DNA of 5,376 bases, from the NCBI GenBank assembly GCA_035442025.1, contig DAORPQ010000123.1:1-5376 (forward strand), written 5' to 3'. Positions 1 to 5,376 of the stretch are shown here, piece after piece; position 1 is the stretch's first letter, and the number at the start of each line of letters is the position of its first letter. The notes under the pieces are model-generated. The model was not told the origin of the DNA and ran no database searches. It saw only the letters and a program-made list of their open reading frames with translations. This stretch comes from Competibacter_A sp003527885 (lineage in GTDB: Bacteria > Pseudomonadota > Gammaproteobacteria > Competibacterales > Competibacteraceae). The position numbers were made by a program, and so were the translations under genes.

Positions 1-71
1 GCGCCCGCTTCCTCCAGCGCCCACACCACCCGGGTGGACCGGGTATTCGGACAACCGTAAACCGTCAGCAT
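1..71 (-). CDS. Glutathione S-transferase-like protein, N-terminal fragment (cut by window edge)
   Basis: Only the first 23 codons and two bases of the next are present; the gene continues beyond the left edge. The reading starts at the ATG whose complement is at 69-71 and gives MLTVYGCPNTRS, then TRVVWALEEAG. This is the typical opening of a GST N-terminal thioredoxin-like domain: a first beta strand (residues 2-5), a loop with a cysteine-proline pair (C7, P8) and serine S12 where many GSTs place glutathione-activating residues, then a first helix with the common R-V-x-W-x-L-E-E-x-G pattern. GST family proteins are usually cytosolic enzymes of about 200-230 residues that conjugate or reduce substrates with glutathione; the substrate cannot be told from this piece. 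A Shine-Dalgarno GGGAG lies 8 bases before the start, and the gene begins 43 bases after the helicase stop on the same strand, so co-transcription is plausible. A glutaredoxin-like or other thioredoxin-fold protein is the main alternative. Confidence 0.75.
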   Translation of the reverse strand, partial: MLTVYGCPNTRSTRVVWALEEAG

Positions 72-79
72 GTCGGGTG

Positions 80-84
80 CTCCC
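80..84 (-). promoter_or_regulatory. Shine-Dalgarno of the GST-like gene
   Basis: The minus strand reads GGGAG here, followed by 8 bases and then the ATG at 71. Motif and spacing fit a good bacterial ribosome binding site. This supports 71 as a genuine start for a gene of which too little is visible to judge by length. Confidence 0.6.
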
Positions 85-114
85 GTGAACGACTTCAAAA
101 ACGGACTATCGGCT

Positions 115-1890
115 TCAAGAATTCCGCTTCCTGGCTTTCCTGGCCGGTAAGCCCTCCGCGGCGCCCGCCGCCGTCCGTTTTTCCGCGACCGTCCGTCTGG
201 GAGGCTTGCGCGGGGCGCCGGCGTCCAAGCCATCGAAGCGGCTGATGTTCAACGGGTGTTGTCGCACCCGAACTTTCTTGAGGTGTTGGAAAATTTCCTT
301 GGGCATTCCATCGGGCAAATCCACCGTGCTGTAATCCTCGTGAATTTCGATGCGGCCGATGTAGCGGCTTTCGATGCCGGCTTCGTTGGCGATGGCGCCC
401 ACGATGTTTTGCGGGGTCGCGCCGTGCTGGTGGCCGACTTCCAGCCGGTAACGCACCTTGTCGAAATCGGCCGGTTCCCGGGCAGAGCCCCTTGCCGGAC
501 GCTCGTTCCTGACGCTGGGCTTGGTCTCCCGCTCCGGGCGGGCGGGCGCTCGTTCCACCTCGCTGGGAATGGTGTCCTCGAACTGAAACGGCCGGTCGCG
601 CTGCGCCAGCCAAGTCAGCGCGGCGGCGATGTCGGGCGCGCTGATGTCCTGTTCCCGTTCGATTTCCGCGACGATCTGCTGGAAGAAACCCAGCTCCTGA
701 GAGGCAAAAATCTCCCCGACTTGCTGCTTGAACTGGGCCAGTCGGTGACCGGTGATCGTTTCCTGGGTCGGCAGTTGCATTCGTTCGATGGGTTGCCGGG
801 TGGCCTTTTCGATGGCGCGCAACATCCGCAGTTCGCGGGGCACGACGAACAGAATGGCGTCGCCGGTGCGGCCCGCTCGGGCGGTTCGACCGATGCGGTG
901 CACGTAAGCCTCGGTATCGTAGGGAATGTCGTAATTGATGACGTGGCTGATCCGCTGCACGTCGAGCCCGCGCGCCGCCACATCGGTGGCGACCAGGATG
1001 TCGAGACCGCCGCCGCGCAACTGCTCGATGGTTTTTTCGCGTAAGATCTGGGTCATGTCGCCGTGCAAGGCGGCGCTGGGATAGCCCCGCGCTTCCAGCC
1101 GCTCCGCCAATTCGGTCGCCGCGACCTTGGTGCGCACGAAAATCAGCACGGCATCGGCGTCCTCGACCTCCAGCACGCGGGTCAGGGCATCCAGTTTGTG
1201 CTGCGGCCCGACCTGACAGTAGCGCTGGCGGACGGTGGCGACGGTGGCGGTGCCGGCCTTGATCTTCACTTCCCGAGGGTCGCGCAGATGGCGGTGCGCC
1301 ACGCGGCGGATCGGTTCGGGCATGGTGGCCGAAAACAACGCGATCTGCCGCTCCGCCGGGGTCTGTTCGAGGATCCAGTCCACATCGTCGATGAAACCCA
1401 TCCGCAGCATTTCATCGGCCTCGTCCAGCACCACGGTGCGCAACCCGGCCAGCGACAGCGTTTCCCGCCGCAGATGGTCCATCACCCGCCCCGGCGTCCC
1501 GACCACGACGTGTACGCCGCGCCGCAGGTGGCGCAGTTGGATGCCCATGCTCTGCCCGCCGTAGATGGGCAGCACGTGAAAGCCCGGCAAGTGGCGGGCG
1601 TAACCCTGAAAGGCTTCGGCGACCTGGATCGCCAGCTCGCGGGTCGGGGTCAGCACCAGCGCCTGCGGGCGCCGGTCGGCCAACTCCAGTTTTTCCAGCA
1701 CCGGCAAGGCGAATGCGGCGGTCTTGCCGGTTCCGGTCTGCGCTTGCCCCAGCACATCGCGGCCTTCGAGCAACAGCGGAATGGCGGCGGCCTGGATCGG
1801 CGACGGGGCTTCGTAACCGATGCCTTTAAGGGTTTCGAGCAACGCGGGAGAAAGCGCTAAATCGTCAAAGCGTTCGATGAGGGCTGACAT
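115..1890 (-). CDS. deaD: DEAD-box ATP-dependent RNA helicase DeaD/CsdA
   Basis: A complete 591-residue cytosolic RNA helicase that uses ATP to unwind short RNA duplexes. In the DeaD family this serves 50S ribosome assembly, translation and mRNA decay, especially in the cold. Core motifs are all present in order: Q motif near residues 8-33 (F8, Q33), motif I AQTGTGKT (50-57), Ia PTRELA (82-87), GG (111-112), Ib TPGR (132-135), II DEAD (156-159), III SAT (187-189), IV LIFVRTK (249-255), V ATDVAARGLD (301-310) and VI HRIGRTARAG (331-340). A helical region (about 350-430) is followed by a charged linker (about 440-475), a DbpA-type RNA-binding domain (about 476-553, with VGAIANEAGI and SRYIGRI) and a basic tail rich in K and R. 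The RNA-binding domain and overall similarity point to DeaD rather than RhlE, RhlB or SrmB. E. coli DeaD is about 629 residues; the difference lies mainly in a shorter tail. The ATG at 1890 is the only ATG, GTG or TTG start between the in-frame stop at 1957-1959 and the Q motif, so the start is firm, although its Shine-Dalgarno is poor. Confidence 0.96.
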   Translation of the reverse strand: MSALIERFDDLALSPALLETLKGIGYEAPSPIQAAAIPLLLEGRDVLGQAQTGTGKTAAFALPVLEKLELADRRPQALVLTPTRELAIQVAEAFQGYARHLPGFHVLPIYGGQSMGIQLRHLRRGVHVVVGTPGRVMDHLRRETLSLAGLRTVVLDEADEMLRMGFIDDVDWILEQTPAERQIALFSATMPEPIRRVAHRHLRDPREVKIKAGTATVATVRQRYCQVGPQHKLDALTRVLEVEDADAVLIFVRTKVAATELAERLEARGYPSAALHGDMTQILREKTIEQLRGGGLDILVATDVAARGLDVQRISHVINYDIPYDTEAYVHRIGRTARAGRTGDAILFVVPRELRMLRAIEKATRQPIERMQLPTQETITGHRLAQFKQQVGEIFASQELGFFQQIVAEIEREQDISAPDIAAALTWLAQRDRPFQFEDTIPSEVERAPARPERETKPSVRNERPARGSAREPADFDKVRYRLEVGHQHGATPQNIVGAIANEAGIESRYIGRIEIHEDYSTVDLPDGMPKEIFQHLKKVRVRQHPLNISRFDGLDAGAPRKPPRRTVAEKRTAAGAAEGLPARKARKRNS

Positions 1891-2096
1891 GCAAAAAAAT
1901 GACCTGAGTTGGAAGGATGCGGGCGCGGGCGGGAGCGCTAAGGGACAAAGGGCGGCTCAAAACCTCCGGCCATGAAACCTCGTCCGGCCGAGTCGACGTT
2001 GGCCCGCGATGACCGGCCGATCGAGGCCGCCAAGCACCGGTACAGACCGACTCCGCCGGGCCGAAGTACTTCACCACATCCTGGCGCCCGCCGCAA
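1891..2096 (-). other. Intergenic spacer and putative 5' leader of deaD
   Basis: These 206 bases separate the stop of the c-di-GMP gene from the deaD start. No hairpin followed by a T run is seen, so an intrinsic terminator for the upstream gene is not supported. No confident -35/-10 pair is visible either, which is not conclusive in GC-rich DNA. The spacer holds a perfect 10-base palindrome GAAGTACTTC (2063-2072), a weak hairpin with a 5-bp CGGCC/GGCCG stem around 2014-2029, and three CCGGCC copies (1966, 1984, 2013). The last 65 bases before deaD are pyrimidine-rich on the transcribed-sense strand and end in seven T (1893-1899) just before the start. The only AGG near the start lies 12 bases upstream, a poor Shine-Dalgarno. 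E. coli deaD is known for a long cold-responsive 5' leader; whether this spacer plays that role is inference. A 91-codon minus-strand frame across it (2140-1865) overlaps both neighbours and looks spurious. Confidence 0.5.
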
Positions 2097-5000
2097 TCAC
2101 GCCAGCGCCAGGTGCGCCGGTTCGGCCAGCCATGCGGCAAATTCGGCCGCCGGCATCGGCCGGCCCAGATAGTACCCCTGCATCTCGTCGCAGCGGTGGT
2201 GGCGCAGAAAACTGAGTTGCTGGCCGCTCTCCACCCCTTCGGCCACCGTCAGCAGTTTCAGGCTGTGGGCCATTTGAATGATGGCGCGGATGATGGCCGC
2301 GCTGTCGGTATCGTTGCCCGCCAGCCCCCGGATGAACGACTGGTCGATCTTGAGCTTGTGCACGGCCAGTTTTTGCAGGTAGCTGAGGCTGGAATAGCCG
2401 GTCCCGAAGTCGTCGATCGACAGCTTCAACCCCATCGACCGCATCTGCTGCACGACTTTGAGAGCGCTGTCGACATCCTGGATCAGGATGGATTCGGTGA
2501 GCTCCAATTCCAGGTAGCCGGGCTCCAACCCGCTTTCCGTCAAAGCCTGGGTCACCGTGGCCAAGAGATCGGACCGTTTGAACTGCAAGGCGGACAGATT
2601 GACCGCGACCGTGATCGGCCTCAGCCCCGCATCCTGCCAAACCCGCGCCTGACGGCACGCTTCCCGCAGCACCCATTCCCCGATCGGCACGATCAGGCCG
2701 CTGTCCTCGGCCACCGGGATGAAGCGGCCGGGCGCCACCAGACCCCATTCGGGATGCTGCCAGCGCAACAACGCCTCGGCGCCTCCGATCAGGCCGCTGG
2801 CCATGGAGAATTGCGGTTGGTAATACAGCACGAACTCGCCGCGCTCCAGGGCCAGCCGCAAGCTGGTCTCCAGATGCAGGCGTTCGAGCGTGTTGACATT
2901 CATCGACGCGGTGAAGAAACGGTAGGTATTACCGCCGCCGTTCTTGGCGTAGTCGAGCGCGATGCCGGCCTGCTTGAGCAGGCTGTCGCTGTTGCGGCCG
3001 TGGGTGGGATACAGGGTGACCCCGATGCTGGCGGTGATGTTCAAGGCATGGTCGGCGACTTTGAAAGGCTCGTTTTGAAAGCATCGCAGCAAATTGTCCA
3101 CCACCCGATCGGTGCCTTCCACCCCGGTTTCGGGTAGCAAGATCAAAAATTCATCGCTGCCCTGGCGGCTGACCGTGTCCGTCTCGCGCACGTGCTGGTG
3201 CAACCGCATCGCCACCATTTGCAATAATTGATCGCCCAGCTCGTGTCCCAGGGAGTCGTTGACCAGCTTGAACCGGTCGAGGTCGAGGACCAGCAAAGCC
3301 ACGGCGGTGCGCTGCCGCTCGGCCTGGGTCAGCGCCTGCTCCAGCCGGTCGTAAAACAGCACGCGATTGGGCAGCGCGGTCAGGGGATCGTGATGGGCGA
3401 GGAATTCGATCTTGTCGGCGGTGGCCTTGCGTTCGCTGAGATCGCTGAAAATCCCCACGTAGTGCGTGAGCTGTCCCCGCGCATCATACACCGCCGTGAT
3501 CCCCAGCCACTCGGGGTAAACCTCACCGTTCTTGCGCCGGTTCCAGACTTCTCCCTGCCAGTGGCCTTCGGTCACCACGGCGTGCCACATGGCTTGAAAG
3601 AAAGCGCGGTCGTGCCGCCCCGAGGCCAGCAGCTGCGGCGCTTGACCGGTCACCTCCTCGGCGGCGTAACCCGTGATATCGATGAAGGCTCGATTGACCG
3701 AAAGAATGCGATTTTCGGCGTCCGTGATCATGATCGCTTCCCGGCTGTTCTCGAACACGCGCGCCGCCAGCCGCAGTTCCGCCTCGGCGCGTTTGCGCTC
3801 GGTGATATCGCGGCTGCTGATCACCGCCCCGCACACCCTGCCCCTGGCGTCGAACAGGGGGTTACCGACGGCTTCCAGCCACAGGTACTCCCCGTCGGCC
3901 CGCCGGTGGCGGAACTGGGCTTCGCCCATCGACTTTTTCGACAGCGACAGCTGACAAACGCCGATGGCCATTTGCCGGTCTTCGGGATGGACGTTGGCGA
4001 AAACCGAGCGGCCCAGCAGCGCGTCCGCATCGAACCCCAGCATCGTGCGGTAGGAGGGGCTCAGATACAAAATTGTGCCGTTGACATCGATTTGGCACAC
4101 CAGATCGCGCATGTTGTCGGCGAGTCGGCGGAACCGCTCCTCGCTTTCCTGTAACGCCAGCTCCGCCCGACAGCGGGCGATAGCCTCGCCGAAATTGGCG
4201 GCGATGTGTTGGAGAATATTGCGCTCGGCCTGGGTCCACACCCGCTCGTGCCGGCAGTCGTCGAAGCCGATAAAACCCCAAAACTCGCCGTGCACGTTGA
4301 CCGGCACCACCAGGCTGGCGACGATGCCCTGAACTTCCAGCACCGCCCGTTCGGTCTCCGGGAATTCCCGCACCAAGCCCAGGATCGGGGTATTCGCCGC
4401 CAGCGTCCGCCGCCAGCGCTCGAAGCCGCCCCGCTCGTAGGACAGGTTTTGCAGCGCGGTCTTGGTGCTGACGGGCGCCTTGTCGGCGCGCCAGACGTGG
4501 CGCTGGCTCATCAACAGCTGGCCGGTCTGCGGACAGAAGCGGTTTTCGAACAGAGACACCCGGTCGACGCCGCCCGCTTCTCCCAAGTGCGCGAAACAGG
4601 TCGCCATCGCCATCAAGGGATCGGTCGCCTTCAGCAGCCGGGCCGCGATCAAGGCCGCCACTTCCAGCAAGGTCTCGTGCTGCGCCAACGCCACTTGCGC
4701 CTGCCTCTGGTCCGACAAGTCGACATCGAGGCTGTAGAGTTCCGAGGAGCCCTGGCTGGACGGCAGCACCACACGGCTGGAGCAGACCGAGACCAACGAG
4801 CCATCCTTGCGCAGCAAGTCGAGTTCGGAGCAGGGGATCGGCCGTCCTTCTTCGAACCAGCGGCGGACGGTTCGGATCACCCCCGGGCGCATCGAAGACG
4901 GAAACAGCAAATCTTCCAGCCGCCGGCCCAAGGCTTCTTCCCGCTTGTAGCCATAAAGGCGTTCGCTGCCTTCGTTCCAGAAGACGATCTGGCGTTTTTC

Positions 5001-5324
5001 GTTGTAACCGTGAACGGCAAGATTGGGCAGCTCCGCCAGCAACCGATGAACCTTGAACTCGTTCGCCCGCGCCCGCGCTTCCGCGCGGGTCAGCCGCGCC
5101 GACAAGGCTCGCAAATACCACGTCAGGACTCCACCCGACAGAGAACTCGCCGTCAAAGCCAGCCAATAGGCTATGGAATTCTGCAAAAACAGGTGCGGCC
5201 GTTCGCACACCCACCAGAACAACAATCCTGTCAGGCAGGCACTCGCCACCACCATTAGCGACGCGCCCATTTTTTCCCGAGAGAGGCGGCCGGCTCCAAA
5301 AGTTGGCAAGTCATTAAGCGGCAT
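2097..5324 (-). CDS. Membrane-anchored PAS-GAF-PAS-PAS-GGDEF-EAL cyclic-di-GMP phosphodiesterase/cyclase
   Basis: A complete 1075-residue inner-membrane sensor likely to control c-di-GMP, the messenger that switches between motility and biofilm. Two hydrophobic helices (about 21-39 and 49-70) have basic residues on their outer flanks (R13, R17, K19; R72, R77, R80) and a loop of only about 10 residues, so both ends and all sensor domains should be cytoplasmic. Domains in order: PAS (about 90-205), GAF (about 215-385, with VPVNVHGEFWGFIGFDDC), PAS/PAC (about 395-510), PAS/PAC (about 520-632), GGDEF (about 638-803) and EAL (about 813-1070). The GGDEF domain keeps metal and base residues D681, N689 and D698 and an inhibitory RxxD site (R713-D716), but its signature reads G722-S-D-E-F instead of GGDEF. 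The EAL domain looks catalytically complete: E850-A-L, N909, E941 in ELTES, D971-D972 in DDFGTG, K992, E1029 and Q1049. The expected activity is therefore hydrolysis of c-di-GMP to pGpG, with cyclase activity uncertain. The ATG at 5324 has AGGA 6 bases upstream. The PAS and GAF ligands cannot be read from sequence; haem, flavin or small molecules are possible. Confidence 0.95.
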   Translation of the reverse strand: MPLNDLPTFGAGRLSREKMGASLMVVASACLTGLLFWWVCERPHLFLQNSIAYWLALTASSLSGGVLTWYLRALSARLTRAEARARANEFKVHRLLAELPNLAVHGYNEKRQIVFWNEGSERLYGYKREEALGRRLEDLLFPSSMRPGVIRTVRRWFEEGRPIPCSELDLLRKDGSLVSVCSSRVVLPSSQGSSELYSLDVDLSDQRQAQVALAQHETLLEVAALIAARLLKATDPLMAMATCFAHLGEAGGVDRVSLFENRFCPQTGQLLMSQRHVWRADKAPVSTKTALQNLSYERGGFERWRRTLAANTPILGLVREFPETERAVLEVQGIVASLVVPVNVHGEFWGFIGFDDCRHERVWTQAERNILQHIAANFGEAIARCRAELALQESEERFRRLADNMRDLVCQIDVNGTILYLSPSYRTMLGFDADALLGRSVFANVHPEDRQMAIGVCQLSLSKKSMGEAQFRHRRADGEYLWLEAVGNPLFDARGRVCGAVISSRDITERKRAEAELRLAARVFENSREAIMITDAENRILSVNRAFIDITGYAAEEVTGQAPQLLASGRHDRAFFQAMWHAVVTEGHWQGEVWNRRKNGEVYPEWLGITAVYDARGQLTHYVGIFSDLSERKATADKIEFLAHHDPLTALPNRVLFYDRLEQALTQAERQRTAVALLVLDLDRFKLVNDSLGHELGDQLLQMVAMRLHQHVRETDTVSRQGSDEFLILLPETGVEGTDRVVDNLLRCFQNEPFKVADHALNITASIGVTLYPTHGRNSDSLLKQAGIALDYAKNGGGNTYRFFTASMNVNTLERLHLETSLRLALERGEFVLYYQPQFSMASGLIGGAEALLRWQHPEWGLVAPGRFIPVAEDSGLIVPIGEWVLREACRQARVWQDAGLRPITVAVNLSALQFKRSDLLATVTQALTESGLEPGYLELELTESILIQDVDSALKVVQQMRSMGLKLSIDDFGTGYSSLSYLQKLAVHKLKIDQSFIRGLAGNDTDSAAIIRAIIQMAHSLKLLTVAEGVESGQQLSFLRHHRCDEMQGYYLGRPMPAAEFAAWLAEPAHLALA

Positions 5325-5330
5325 AGCCTT

Positions 5331-5334
5331 TCCT
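5331..5334 (-). promoter_or_regulatory. Shine-Dalgarno of the c-di-GMP signalling gene
   Basis: The minus strand reads AGGAAAGGCT immediately before the ATG at 5324. AGGA sits 6 bases from the start codon, a normal spacing. This decides the start in favour of 5324, which also keeps a basic N-terminal stretch ahead of the first membrane helix. Confidence 0.7.
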
Positions 5335-5376
5335 AAGCTGATTTTATTAGAGAATAATCTATAAATACGCCTAGCA
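5335..5376 (-). promoter_or_regulatory. AT-rich leader, probable promoter region of the c-di-GMP gene
   Basis: By hand count about 12 of these 42 bases are G or C, against clearly GC-rich DNA in the rest of the window. The minus strand carries several -10-like hexamers (TATAGA, TATTCT, TAAAAT), but none has a convincing -35 at 16-18 bases inside the window, which ends here. An AT-rich pocket just before a gene start is the usual place for a promoter in GC-rich genomes. The exact elements, and whether a divergent gene shares the region, cannot be decided. Confidence 0.4.

Noticed and set aside
30..44. Inverted repeat CCCGG-GTGGA-CCGGG near the left edge as a possible terminator of deaD
   Set aside because: It lies inside the GST-like coding frame, where it encodes conserved-looking R-S-T-R, and no T run follows it.
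256..1860. Long plus-strand open frames opposite deaD (256-1044 and 1063-1860)
   Set aside because: They are antisense to a complete, motif-perfect helicase. Their proteins are low-complexity, rich in G, R, H and Q, and resemble no family; such shadows are expected in GC-rich DNA.
1966..2018. Three CCGGCC copies in the spacer as a possible repeated operator
   Set aside because: The word is short and common in GC-rich DNA, the spacings are irregular (18 and 29 bases), and the flanks are not shared.
2013..2030. Possible terminator hairpin (CGGCC/GGCCG stem) after the c-di-GMP gene
   Set aside because: The stem is only 5 bp and no T run follows on the transcribed-sense strand, so it does not meet the pattern of an intrinsic terminator.
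1865..2140. A 91-codon minus-strand frame spanning the spacer between the two main genes
   Set aside because: It overlaps the ends of both neighbours in another frame, has no recognisable motif, and contains many R, P and W typical of non-coding GC-rich translation.
2112..5258. Long plus-strand open frames opposite the c-di-GMP gene (2112-3137, 3228-4154, 4206-5258) and a 450-codon minus-strand frame (5214-3862)
   Set aside because: The multi-domain protein accounts for the region fully, with conserved motifs along its whole length. The alternative products show no recognisable domain and have compositions typical of frame shadows.
5346..5363. Short inverted repeats in the AT-rich leader (ATTA/TAAT, TAGA/TCTA)
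   Set aside because: The arms are only 4 bases in very AT-rich sequence, as expected by chance.

Overview
The window is GC-rich bacterial chromosome with three genes, all on the minus strand. Read in the direction of transcription (right to left), they are a large membrane-anchored cyclic-di-GMP signalling protein (5324 to 2097), a DeaD/CsdA-type DEAD-box RNA helicase (1890 to 115), and the first 23 codons of a glutathione S-transferase-like gene that runs off the left edge (71 to 1). No RNA gene, mobile element, CRISPR array or long repeat was seen. The strong match of the helicase to enterobacterial DeaD and the multi-PAS/GAF/GGDEF/EAL architecture suggest a GC-rich proteobacterium, most likely a gammaproteobacterium of the purple sulfur, methanotroph or Competibacter sort. 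That placement is inference from protein style and cannot be resolved further from this sequence.

Right edge (about 5325-5376): a short AT-rich leader, about 29% G+C over 5335-5376 by hand count, with a good Shine-Dalgarno. It probably carries the promoter of the signalling gene, but the window ends too soon to define it. Region 2097-5324: a 1075-residue protein with two transmembrane helices, then PAS, GAF, PAS, PAS, GGDEF and EAL domains. The EAL phosphodiesterase residues are all present. The GGDEF signature reads GSDEF, while its inhibitory RxxD site is kept. Region 1891-2096: a 206-base spacer with no convincing terminator or promoter and a U-rich, Shine-Dalgarno-poor start for the helicase. 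Region 115-1890: the complete helicase. Region 72-114: a 43-base spacer with a Shine-Dalgarno. Region 1-71: the start of the GST-like gene.

The three genes could be partly co-transcribed, because they share a strand and no clear intrinsic terminator separates them. The 206-base gap makes a separate helicase promoter equally plausible. Functionally the window joins second-messenger turnover (c-di-GMP), RNA remodelling and ribosome assembly (DeaD), and a thiol or detoxification enzyme. No obviously new system is visible. The main points of interest are the degenerate GGDEF signature beside an intact EAL domain, the gene pairing, and the unusual helicase leader.
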